This document shows positions 31,101 through 41,000 of a stretch of 41,000 bases of DNA, in pieces. The DNA comes from Neocallimastix lanati (nom. inval.) (lineage: Eukaryota > Neocallimastigomycota > Neocallimastigomycetes > Neocallimastigales > Neocallimastigaceae). The notes beneath the pieces are model-generated. The model was not told the DNA's origin and did not search any database. It saw only the letters and a program-made list of their open reading frames with translations. Location of the stretch: NCBI GenBank assembly GCA_016946835.1, contig JACVTC010000079.1, positions 609,001-650,000 on the forward strand. The letters are read 5' to 3'. Position numbers and translations under genes: made by a program. Positions within the stretch are counted from its first letter, which is position 1, and the number at the start of each line of letters is the position of its first letter.

Positions 31101-33309
31101 TTAAATGAAATAAATAAATATTTGGAATAAAACAAATATAATAGTTGCTGTTGAAGTAAAATGATTAGCTGAATTTATTTCTTCAACTGGAACGACTACA
31201 TCCTTTGTATAAGCTCTGCAACCATCACCTCTCATTTGAATATATCTTTTAAGACCATATACTACTTCATCAGGAGTGACGTCACGATCATATGGTACCT
31301 TACCAATATTCGTAGCATCATTAAAGTTTTTCAAAGTAAAATGATTAACAAGACCATCATAAGATGAAGTATAGTTATTGGCTAAATTGAAGTTCCATTC
31401 AACATCTTCTTTAATTAAATTAGAAATGGCATCAATATATGGAGAAACAGAATCAACAGTGAATAATCTTCTTGATGCAGCAGCTAATACAACATCATAT
31501 CTTGCCTTAATTTGTGGATGAGCAAGAATAGCTTTAGTAAAGTATTGATCACTACCAGTTTCAGGTATATTTGCCCAAGTTAAGCAATCATCTTTAACAA
31601 CTTCAAAATCAAATAAATCATTACGACCCTTAAGGGCTTCATCAAAATCGTATGGAATAAATTGATATTTATCCGCTTGAGGATTATAATAAATAAGAGT
31701 ATTACTTTGAACATACCAAAAATTATCATAACCCATAGTTAAAGCATCGACAGCCATCATTCTAAGAGTTTGTTCAACGTCAAGGAATTTATTAAGAGCT
31801 TCAATGGCTGCATCAGAATTATCATTTTGATATTTCTTATTCCATTCATCAAATAACTTTACAAACTTTATTAAGCGATTCCATTTAGTACTTGTATCAA
31901 GAGCATTGGCTTCTGGATCAGCTTCATCAACTTCATCAACTCCATAAGATCCTGCTCCAGAATAATTTAGAGGATCATCACCTAAGTATTTAAGATCAGC
32001 AAATGGACCTACAGGATGACTAGAAACCATTTTATATGAAGTACCAACACGACTCTTATTATTACCATGTATATAATTTGCGTACCATTTTTTATTGTGA
32101 TTATCTACAATAGTATATAAGCCCCAAACATCTTTATTAATAATAACTCTAGCATAAGTACCTTCTTGAACTGGAACACCCATAGCTCTATATAAATCTG
32201 CAGTTAATTTATCACGCATTAAAGTGGCATCATTTGCAACAGCTCTAATTTTTATAGTATTTCTACCCATAAATTTATTATCCAACTTAATAACCCAAGA
32301 TAATTTTTTATAGAGACGACTTCCATAACCACTTAAATGAATATTACCATTACTCTGATAAACCTTTTCAGGAGTTACTATACTAATTGTACAATTAACC
32401 AATTCATCATTACGTTGTTTACCTTCGAGGAATGGATTATTCTTTCTATCATTGTATTGATCTTCGTTACATTTAGCAAATACATTATATATTTCATTTT
32501 TTGGGAATGGTTCATATTTTTCGGTACCCATTGGAAAACTAATTTTTAATGGTTCTGGAAGTTTTGGAACTTCGACTTTCTTATTTGTTCTATTTAATTA
32601 TTTATATTAACATATATTCAGATGAAAGTTTTAAATTAAAATATTTTTTTTTTAATTTTTTTTTTTTTTTTTTAAATTTTACAATAATATATTATAATAT
32701 TATAATAATATATTAAATATTTTAATAATAAAAGTATCAATTACCTATTATAAACTTCATTTTTATTTGAATTTTCTTCAGAATATGTTCTTTCAAAAGA
32801 TTCTTCCTCAACAACTGAACCTGAACGATTCAATAAAACATATTTATATTTATCAACCTTATCGACATTTACCGTACCAGTAAATACTTTTATTTTTTAA
32901 ATTTTATTTAAAATAAAATATATATATTTTAATAAATAATTAGTCTTTCATTCTTTAAATTTTTAAATATTATTAAATAATTACGTTTTATTTATTTAAT
33001 AATAATAATACAAAATTAATATATATATTTACATGGAAAGTATTTCGAAGTAAAATTAGATACTTGTCCATTAATTTTTACACCTAGTGAGTATTCATCA
33101 TTGTTTATTGAAACAACATTAAAATAATGTTGTTTAGCTTTATATATAATCAAATAAATTGAAAAGGTTGTTTAATTTTAATAAATATTTCCCCATACAT
33201 AATATAATTTATAAGAAATCAAAAAAGGTTATATTTTTGAAAAAAAAAAAATACCATTTGCTAATGCGAAAATAGATGATAAGGTTAATCCAAATAATTT
33301 TATTTTCAT
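31101..33309 (-). CDS. Secreted CotH-kinase-family protein, probably GPI-anchored
   Basis: CotH proteins are atypical, kinase-fold proteins first known from bacterial spore coats; in Mucorales they are surface proteins, and they are abundant in anaerobic fungi. Four minus-strand exons: 33255-33309, 33033-33137, 32745-32886, 31101-32589; 596 residues, phases consistent. Residues 1-18 (MKIKLFGLTLSSIFALAN) are a signal peptide. A small beta-rich N-terminal domain (about 20-100) precedes the CotH domain. Visible blocks: IHLSGYGSRLYKKLSWVIKL (a G.(SR)...KK.W.(I/V)K core), RDKLTADLYRAMGVPVQEG, VIINKDVWGLYTIVDN, and FIPYDFDEALKG, whose D415/D417 fit the metal-binding/catalytic acidic motif. The C-terminus is a hydrophobic tail (TATIIFVLFQIFIYFI) after a polar stretch, as in GPI-anchor signals. 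I see no dockerin. The start at 33309 gives the signal peptide; a downstream Met (residue 121) would lose it. Confidence 0.93.
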
Positions 33310-33504
33310 TTTAATATTTATGTTTATTTAATTATATATTTTTGTCTATTATTATTATTATTATTATTATTTTGAAGGATTTTTTATATTAATATTATTA
33401 TTTCTATTAATCAAAGATCAATATACCATTATCTTCGATTAATTTATTTTTATTGTTTTAAAATTTTATTTTTTATTTTATTTTATTTTATTTATTTATT
33501 TTTA

Positions 33505-33538
<34 letters not shown>

Positions 33539-34040
33539 GGACTTTTGAAAAAAAATTATCATTTATATATATATTTTGACCAAAATAAAGTTTGTTTTAT
33601 ATAATTTTTTAAAATTATATATTATTTGTATTTAAATATATTTGTTATATATATTTATTATATAATAAAATATTATAGAACATTTTTTATATAAAAATTC
33701 AACAATTAATTATAAAATATTAAATTTATATAAAGCCACAAACAGTACTCTTTTACTTTTTTAAATAGCCAAGAAAAAAAATATTCAAAAAAAAAAAAAA
33801 AAAAAAAAAATAGAAAAATTTAAAATGTGGCTCACTTTCTTTGAGTTAAATATTATATGTGTTTTAATTTTTTTTTTATTGAAAAATTATTAAAATAATA
33901 ATTTTTTAAATAGCCAAGAAAAAAAATATTCAAAAAAAAAAAAAAAAATAGAAAATTTTAAAATGTGGCTCATTTTCTTTGAGTTAAATATCATATGTAT
34001 TTTATTTTTTTTTTTATTGAAAAATTATTATTTGAATGTG
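33310..34040. repeat. Upstream region of CotH with about 145-bp tandem duplication
   Basis: After the likely promoter (33310-33720), two near-identical copies follow (33757-33900 and 33903-34033). Each contains TTTTTAAATAGCCAAGAAAA, a run of A, AAAATGTGGCTCA and TTTCTTTGAGTTAAATAT. GCCA...TGGC motifs recur, as in the MULE subterminal region, so this may be a degraded transposon end. Confidence 0.65.
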
Positions 34041-34734
34041 GTCCATTTCGCCAATTTTTTTTTTTTGAAATTTTAATAAGCCATCTATTTATTTGTGGCT
34101 TTTAAAATTTATATTATTACGCCATAAAATTTAATATAATTTTAAGTAAAAAAGAAATAAATGTATAAATAAATAAGTAAATAAATAAATAAATAAAAAT
34201 TAAAAAGGTCAATAAAAAATAAAATATTTTTATATAATTTTTTTTTTTTTTTGACAATCATGTTATAAGGAAAATGATAAATAATTATTTTCTTTATAAC
34301 CTTATTTTTTATATTTTATTATTAATATTTATATTATATTTTTATATTTTATATTTTATTATTGATATTATATTTTTATATTTTTCTATTAATATTATAT
34401 TTTTATATTTTTATATTTTTATATTTTATTATTAATATCAATATAATATTTTTATATTTTATTATTAAAAAATTTTATTTTATAAATTTATATTTAAATT
34501 AATATTATTTAAAATATTAATTTTTTATATTATAACTAAAACTTTAGTTGTTATTATAACATCTTAATAATAGAATTAAACCTTTTATTTTATATATAAT
34601 TTATAAATAAAATATTAAATAATAATAAAAATTACAAAATAATATTTTTATAAGACTTAAATTATAGCTGTAAATTGAAATTTCAAAAATTAAAATTTGT
34701 TGTTCACATTTCAATTACTATTTATATATTACAG

Positions 34735-35205
34735 CAACCGTTTTGTAGAGATATATAAATAGGTTTTTTACACATATGAATTCACATGTCTATTCCATAT
34801 TATATATATGGGCTTGTAAAGAACATATATACTTTGGTATATATATCTTATACTATATCAGTACGACGTCGGCGCTCCAAATTCCTAAGCAGAGGTAGCT
34901 CCAGTAGACATGTCAAATAACATCCGTGTTATCCTATAGAAATTGAACTCGTAACCCTCACAGTATAAGCTATACAACTACACTAGGATGCCATGGGTGA
35001 TCAAATATAGAAATTAAATACGTGGCAATCCAATAATGGTAGGAGCGGAATTAATACTTACCTGAAATTGTGCCATTATAACCCCTTTACCCTTTCTCCA
35101 AACCCTATCGGGAAAATCAGATAAAGAATAGATACCAGATGATTATTAAGTCCGCCACATAACAACCAGAAGAAAGCCCAGTTCTACTTTATATGCTAAA
35201 AAATG
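34735..35205 (-). other. GC-richer non-coding island 3 with splice-site and pol III-like signals
   Basis: About 470 bases of balanced composition, no long ORF. On the minus strand there is an exact donor CAG|GTAAGTAT (junction after 35062), 15 nt downstream of an ATG (ATGGCACAATTTCAG), and a pyrimidine-rich acceptor CTACCTCTGCTTAG|G (junction at 34884/34885). A tRNA-like module lies between them. ACATGTCTA (about 34785) and TAGACATGT (about 34904) form a distant stem. The direct repeat ATTTGTTGTT brackets 34705-35213, as a target duplication would. Options: a spliced non-coding RNA, a SINE-like insertion, or a very small spliced gene. Confidence 0.4.
34931..34989 (-). ncRNA. Degenerate tRNA-like module (A box and B box)
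   Basis: On the minus strand ATCCTA...TAGGAT close a 59-nt segment like an acceptor stem. The A box TAGTGTAGTTG fits TRGYNNARNNG exactly. The B box AGTTCAATTTC matches 9 of 11 positions of GGTTCRANYCC. The spacing (25 nt) is shorter than in a normal tRNA, and the anticodon and T stems do not pair well, so it is not a functional tRNA. A tRNA-derived SINE head or tRNA pseudogene is likely. Confidence 0.4.
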
Positions 35206-35369
35206 CTATATATATTTGTTGTTTTAAAAAGACTTAAAAGTTAATAATTTAATTAGATTATAATATAAATAAAATAATTAATTAATTCATAAATTCTTTA
35301 TTAGTATATATTAAAAAAAATAATTAATATTAATTTAGAATAAATAAATAATTAAATTTTTTTATAAAT

Positions 35370-35690
35370 AAGTATTTTATTAATATTTTTTTTTTAAATA
35401 AATAAATCTATATAATTGTTAAAGTATTTTATTAATATTTTTTTTAAATAAATAAATCTATATAATTGCTAAAATATTTTATTAATAGTTGTTTAAATAT
35501 TTTATTAATATTTTTTAAATAAATAAATCTATATAATTGCTAAAATATTTTATTAATAGTTGTTTAAATAAATAAATCTATATAATTGCTAAAGTATTTT
35601 ATTAATAGTTGTTTAAATATTTTATTAATATTTTTTAAATAAATAAATCTATATAATTGTTAAAGTATTTTATTAATATATTTTTTTTTA
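35370..35690. repeat. Tandem repeats, about 55-70-bp units
   Basis: About six irregular units contain AAATAAATAAATCTATATAA and TTTTATTAATA(G)TTGTTTAAA or TTTTATTAATATTTTTT. No coding potential. Confidence 0.75.
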
Positions 35691-35937
35691 AAATAAACCT
35701 TTTAATTGTTTGAATATTAAACCTTTTAATTGTTTGAATATTTTATTTTAATTTTTTTTTTTTTGTAAAAAAATATTTATTTTTATCTAACCATTATAAT
35801 TTATTTAATTATTCACTTAATAAATTTTAAGAAAAAAATTACAAATTAATAATACAACAAAATAGTATCATATAACTATTAATTTAAAAAGCCTCAAAAT
35901 TTGATATATCACGTGAAAAAAATTGGCGTTTTGGACC

Positions 35938-36541
35938 TCTCCCTTATTATTTTAATAAGATATTAAATCAACCACCAATAATTTTAAATTACTGAATAAT
36001 ATTGGTTTTTATGTTCTATTCTTTTAAAATGAACTTTAAATAATAATAAAACTGTAAAAAATTAAATCAAAAAAATTTATATACAGAGACAAATATTTAT
36101 TTTATATATTAAAATATATAAATAAAAATATTAATATATTTAATATACATAAATGTATGATATATTATAATTTAATAATTATGTATATAATAAAAGAGAT
36201 AATAGTAAAATATTTACACAAAAAAATTTTTATATTTTAAATATATAATTTTAAGTATTAATTTTTGTTATTTTTTTTTTTACTGAACAAAAAATAAAAA
36301 GATTTTATCACGCCATATAATATTAAAATTATCTATTTAGATTCTTTATAAATGAACCAAATTATTATAATCTTTATTATTTATTTATTTATTATTTATT
36401 ATTTATTATTTATTATTTTATTATTTATTTGTTATTTATTATTCATTTTTTATTGTTTAATATTTTTTAGTATTTATTATTTAATCATATATTATTTATT
36501 ATTTATTATTATTCATTATTATTTAGTATTATTTATTATTT

Positions 36542-36577
<36 letters not shown>

Positions 36578-36819
36578 TTATTTATTATTTATTATTTATT
36601 AATAGTAAATAATAAATAATATAAAGTTAATATTTAATAAACATAAATAGATGATAAATCAACAATTTATAGCCGCTATTATTTCGAACTTTATTTATTT
36701 ATTTATTTATTTATTAAATTTAAAATTTTATTAAGAATTAATTTATAATTTACTATTTTATTTTTGTCAATTATTTATATTAAAATAAATATAAAAATAG
36801 ATAAAATTAAATTTAAAGT
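35938..36819. other. AT-rich stretch without a gene
   Basis: Low complexity with ATTT/ATTATTT microsatellites (about 36360-36600 and 36690-36715). The open frame at 36352-36612 is an artefact of these repeats. An isolated TTTATCACGCCATATAATAT (36304-36323) resembles the GGCG/CGCC motifs near MULE ends. Confidence 0.65.
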
Positions 36820-36969
36820 TTAAACAGATATTTTTGGTTTATTAATAAACATTCTATCATAAAAAATATAAGCAAAAAGAGAAAATACATGACTTAAATT
36901 ATGAATAGCTTTTTCACATTCATTTGTTCCATCAATAATGATCTTATCAACAAGATCATAATAACAATT
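36820..36969 (-). pseudogene. Orphan C-terminal exon-like block, unknown family
   Basis: On the minus strand an AAAAAAAG acceptor-like site is followed by 49 open codons and TAA. It reads CYYDLVDKIIIDGTNECEKA, then IHNLSHVFSLFAYIFYDRMF, then INKPKISV. The residue mix (C, W-less but H, D, G, R present) and GC content are coding-like. Upstream sequence on that strand has only broken frames (for example NIKVTGNEFSKNF near 37145-37165), so the gene is either decayed or its exons are not recognisable. I do not recognise the family. Confidence 0.35.
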
Positions 36970-37452
36970 CTTTTTTTAAATGAAATTAGCATCAATATCT
37001 TAAATCAGATAATAATAATGAACAAAATAAAAGTATTTAAACTTCTATAATTTTAATATTTCTTTTCTTTTATTGGTGACTTTAAAAAAGTTCTAATACA
37101 AAAGATAAAGTAGTTCATTTAATATTTAAAGTTTTTTGAGAATTCATTACCAGTAACTTTAATATTTATGTAAAAAATTTTATACATTTTATTTTTATGT
37201 ATTTTTTTAATAAAGATTATTAAATAAAGATTTTCCCTAGTCTAAAAAAATACTTAAAAAAAAAAATTAATAAAATTATTATTCCATTGTAGAATGATAC
37301 AAAAAAAAAAAAAAAGTATAAAATTTTATTTATCATATCAATAGTATTTATCATATTTATAATATCTTATCAGTAAAGTCTTAAATAAGCTTCAAACATT
37401 CATTAATAATTACAAGAACTGCTCGAAACTAAATTTATACTATTATAACCTT

Positions 37453-37620
37453 ATGTTGATTCACTATTAATAATATACAATTTTCTAATACCTGTTGATT
37501 CACTATTAATAATATACAATTTTCTAATACCTGTTGATTCACTATTAATAATATACAATTTTCTAATACCTGTTAATTCACTATTAATAATATACAATTT
37601 TCTAATACCTGTTGATTCAC
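37453..37620. repeat. 39-bp tandem repeat, 4.3 copies
   Basis: The unit begins TGTTGATTCACTATTAATAA and ends TTTCTAATACC; copies start at 37453, 37492, 37531 and 37570 (one with TGTTAATT), plus a partial at 37609. The length is a multiple of three. On the minus strand it is open in two frames (ESTGIRKLYIINS or VNQQVLENCILLI), so it may be a former coding repeat linked to the relic at 36820-36969. Confidence 0.85.
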
Positions 37621-37673
37621 CAACTTAAAACAAGAGCAATTCTATCCTAATAATTTTACAAAATAATATGTAT

Positions 37674-37932
37674 ATAATTTAAATATTTTAATATTAATGA
37701 TAAAGTTTTATTTTTTAAAAAAACAGTTTAATCCATATTAAATTATTAAATTATTTTATTTGTCTTTTTAATTAAATTATTTTCATTAAAAGAAAGATTT
37801 TTAATAAATTTATAAAATAAAAAATATATATATAATTTAAATTTTAATGTTACTGATAAAGTTTTTATTTTTTAAAAAAATCAGTTTAATCCATATCAAA
37901 TTATTTAATTATTTTATTTGTCTTTTTAAATA
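37674..37932. repeat. About 158-bp direct duplication beside the satellite
   Basis: Two copies contain ATAATTTAAAT, TGATAAAGTTT, CAGTTTAATCCATAT and TTATTTTATTTGTCTTTTTA (about 37674-37773 and 37832-37930). The TTTGTCTTTTTAATTA portion loosely resembles the arm of the nested unit at 27098-27117. Confidence 0.7.
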
Positions 37933-37980
37933 TATAATATATATATAAATTAATAAAAATCCGGTCTCTGGAAGAACTAT

Positions 37981-40900
37981 ATTTAAAAATAAAATAAATA
38001 AAATAAAATAAAATAAAATAAAATAAAATAAAATAAAATAAAATAAAATAAAATAAAATAAAATAAAATAAAATAAAATAAAATAAAATAAAATAAAATA
38101 AAATAAAATAAAATAAAATAAAATAAAATAAAATAAAATAAAATAAAATAAAATAAAATAAAATAAAATAAATAAAATAAAATAAAATAAAATAAAATAA
38201 AATAAAATAAAATAAAATAAAATAAAATAAATAAAATAAAATAAAATAAAATAAAATAAAATAAAATAAAATAAAATAAAATAAAATAAAATAAAATAAA
38301 ATAAAATAAAATAAATAAAATAAAATAAAATAAAATAAAATAAAATAAAATAAAATAAAATAAATAAAATAAAATAAAATAAAATAAAATAAAATAAAAT
38401 AAAATAAAATAAATAAATAAAATAAATAAATAAAATAAAATAAAATAAATAAATAAAATAAAATAAAATAAAATAAAATAAAATAAAATAAATAAAATAA
38501 AATAAAATAAATAGTAGAATATAAATATTATTAAAGTACAGATTGAATAAAATAAAATAAAATAAAATAAAATAAAATAAAATAAAATAAAATAAAATAA
38601 AATAAAATAAAATAAAATAAAATAAAATAAAATAAAATAAAATAAAATAAAATAAAATAAAATAAAATAAAATAAAATAAAATAAAATAAAATAAAATAA
38701 AATAAAATAAAATAAAATAAAATAAAATAAAATAAAATAAAATAAAATAAAATAAAATAAAATAAAATAAAATAAAATAAAATAAAATAAAATAAAATAA
38801 AATAAATAGTAGAATATGAATATAAAGTACAGATTGAATAAAATAAAATAAAATAAAATAAAATAAAATAAAATAAAATAAAATAAAATAAAATAAAATA
38901 AAATAAAATAAAATAAATAAATAAAATAAAATAAAATAAAATAAAATAAAATAAAATAAAATAAAATAAAATAAAATAAAATAAAATAAAATAAAATAAA
39001 ATAAAATAAAATAAAATAAAATAAAATAAAATAAAATAAAATAAAATAAAATAAAATAAAATAAAATAAAATAAATAGTAGAATATGAATATAAAGTACA
39101 GATTGAATAAAATAAAATAAAATAAAATAAAATAAAATAAAATAAAATAAAATAAATAGTAGAATATGAATATAAAGTACAGATTGAATAAAATAAAATA
39201 AAATAAAATAAAATAAAATAAAATAAAATAAAATAAATAGTAGAATATGAATATAAAGTACAGATTGAATAAAATAAAATAAAATAAAATAAAATAAAAT
39301 AAAATAAAATAAATAGTAGAATATGAATATAAAGTACAGATTGAATAAAATAAAATAAAATAAAATAAAATAAAATAAAATAAAATAAAATAAATAGTAG
39401 AATATGAATATAAAGTACAGATTGAATAAAATAAAATAAAATAAATAGTAGAATATGAATATAAAGTACAGATTGAATAAAATAAAATAAAATAAAATAA
39501 AATAAATAGTAGAATATGAATATAAAGTACAGATTGAATAAAATAAAATAAAATAAAATAAAATAAAATAAATAGTAGAATATGAATATAAAGTACAGAT
39601 TGAATAAAATAAAATAAAATAAATAGTAGAATATGAATATAAAGTACAGATTGAATAAAATAAAATAAAATAAAATAAAATAAATAGTAGAATATGAATA
39701 TAAAGTACAGATTGAATAAAATAAAATAAAATAAAATAAAATAAAATAAAATAAAATAAAATAAAATAAAATAAATAGTAGAATATGAATATAAAGTACA
39801 GATTGAATAAAATAAAATAAAATAAAATAAAATAAAATAAAATAAAATAAAATAAATAGTAGAATATGAATATAAAGTACAGATTGAATAAAATAAAATA
39901 AAATAAAATAAAATAAAATAAAATAAAATAAAATAAAATAAATAGTAGAATATGAATATAAAGTACAGATTGAATAAAATAAAATAAAATAAAATAAAAT
40001 AAAATAAAATAAAATAAATAGTAGAATATGAATATAAAGTACAGATTGAATAAAATAAAATAAAATAAAATAAAATAAAATAAAATAAAATAAATAGTAG
40101 AATATGAATATAAAGTACAGATTGAATAAAATAAAATAAAATAAATAGTAGAATATGAATATAAAGTACAGATTGAATAAAATAAAATAAAATAAAATAA
40201 AATAAATAGTAGAATATGAATATAAAGTACAGATTGAATAAAATAAAATAAAATAAAATAAAATAAAATAAATAGTAGAATATGAATATAAAGTACAGAT
40301 TGAATAAAATAAAATAAAATAAATAGTAGAATATGAATATAAAGTACAGATTGAATAAAATAAAATAAAATAAAATAAAATAAATAGTAGAATATGAATA
40401 TAAAGTACAGATTGAATAAAATAAAATAAAATAAAATAAAATAAAATAAAATAAAATAAAATAAAATAAAATAAATAGTAGAATATGAATATAAAGTACA
40501 GATTGAATAAAATAAAATAAAATAAAATAAAATAAAATAAAATAAAATAAAATAAATAGTAGAATATGAATATAAAGTACAGATTGAATAAAATAAAATA
40601 AAATAAAATAAAATAAAATAAAATAAAATAAAATAAAATAAATAGTAGAATATGAATATAAAGTACAGATTGAATAAAATAAAATAAAATAAAATAAAAT
40701 AAAATAAAATAAAATAAATAGTAGAATATGAATATAAAGTACAGATTGAATAAAATAAAATAAAATAAAATAAAATAAAATAAAATAAAATAAATAGTAG
40801 AATATGAATATAAAGTACAGATTGAATAAAATAAAATAAAATAAATAGTAGAATATGAATATAAAGTACAGATTGAATAAAATAAAATAAAATAAAATAA

Positions 40901-41000
40901 AATAAATAGTAGAATATGAATATAAAGTACAGATTGAATAAAATAAAATAAAATAAAATAAAATAAAATAAATAGTAGAATATGAATATAAAGTACAGAT
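37981..41000. repeat. Satellite array: (AAAAT)n with a 35-bp core, extends past the window
   Basis: Starts as nearly pure (AAAAT)n with scattered AAAT slips (37986-38510). From 38511 the core TAGTAGAATATGAATATAAA followed by GTACAGATTGA appears repeatedly, spaced by 3-50 or more pentamers. The first core (38511-38545) is a variant with TAAATATTATTAAAG. From about 39346 the array is an exact 700-bp higher-order repeat of ten subunits. The core family is the same as in the nested unit of the MULE but in the opposite orientation. The right boundary is not in the window. Confidence 0.95.
39346..41000. repeat. 700-bp higher-order repeat, 2.36 copies
   Basis: Measured between successive ATTGA positions, subunit lengths are 51, 61, 66, 51, 61, 91, 81, 86, 76, 76 (sum 700). 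The same ten lengths recur from 39421 to 40121 and from 40121 to 40821, and the series restarts (51, 61, 66) to the window end. I saw no base difference between copies. The subunit just before 39421 is 81 instead of 76, marking the left boundary. Confidence 0.95.

Larger units (their letters stand above)
34041..35937. mobile_element. Candidate 1.9-kb inverted-repeat element containing GC-richer island 3
   Basis: The left end GGTCCATTTCGCCAATTTTT (34041-34060) and the right end (35915-35937, reverse complement GGTCCAAAACGCCAATTTTT) match at 17 of 20 positions and face each other. CATTTCGCCAATT also occurs at 22644-22656 beside the MULE. No target duplication is evident (left flank TTTGAATGT, right flank TCTCCCTTA). 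The interior has no ORF: a 460-bp island (34735-35205) and tandem repeats (35370-35680). A non-autonomous MULE-like element is the best guess. Confidence 0.4.

Noticed and set aside
32337-32549. 70-codon plus-strand frame within the CotH exon
   Set aside because: Antisense shadow of the well-supported CotH coding exon.
34931-34989. A functional tRNA gene
   Set aside because: Only 59 nt, with poor T and anticodon stems; reported instead as a degenerate tRNA-like module.
35054-35064. ATACTTACCTG, identical to the 5' end of U1 snRNA
   Set aside because: No U1 stem-loop I protein-binding loop or Sm site follows. On the other strand the same bases are simply a consensus splice donor, which is by definition complementary to U1.
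36352-36612. 86-codon open frame
   Set aside because: Created by ATTT/ATTATTT repeats; no complex sequence.
38511-41000. Regularly spaced repeats reminiscent of a CRISPR array
   Set aside because: The spacers are all (AAAAT)n of variable number and the genome is eukaryotic; it is a satellite.

Overview
The window looks like nuclear DNA of an anaerobic gut fungus (Neocallimastigomycota) or a close chytrid-like relative. The evidence is an extremely AT-rich genome with long A/T homopolymers and microsatellites outside genes, intron-rich genes with short AT-rich introns, fungal/opisthokont core proteins, and a secreted, probably GPI-anchored CotH-family protein of the kind that is abundant in that phylum. 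The taxon is an inference; no rRNA or other marker is present.

Layout. Five spliced protein genes can be rebuilt exon by exon from homology and splice sites: the 5' part of a V-ATPase subunit a gene (minus, 1-1500, cut by the window edge); an Esa1/Tip60-type MYST histone acetyltransferase (plus, 6615-10373, 8 exons including an 18-nt microexon); translation factor eIF3 subunit M (minus, 11628-13951, 8 exons); a WASP/Las17-type Arp2/3 activator with WH1, CRIB/GBD, polyproline, two WH2 and CA regions (minus, 15881-19278, 9 exons); and a CotH-kinase-fold secreted protein (minus, 31101-33309, 4 exons). They are unrelated housekeeping or cell-surface genes, not an operon or cluster. Intergenic DNA is 1-5 kb of almost pure A/T.

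The accessory part is 22.4-41 kb. A 4.47-kb Mutator-like (MULE) DNA transposon lies at 22798-27265, bounded by 52-bp terminal inverted repeats and a perfect 9-bp target duplication. Its transposase (FLYWCH-like finger, DDE, CxxH) carries one frameshift. Its 5' subterminal part is a run of five perfect hairpins. Nested in its 3' half is a second inverted-repeat-bounded unit (25781-27117) whose interior is a 16-copy minisatellite. The same minisatellite family, in opposite orientation, fills the right end of the window (about 37.98-41.0 kb and beyond), where it has become an exact 700-bp higher-order repeat of ten subunits. A decayed second transposase copy lies at 27745-28490.

Three islands of clearly higher GC with no ORF (22384-22655, 29005-29245, 34735-35205) stand out from the AT background. 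The third carries a tRNA-like pol III A/B-box module and a consensus splice donor/acceptor pair, and sits inside a candidate 1.9-kb inverted-repeat element. These are the best places to look for undescribed non-coding RNAs or SINE-like elements.
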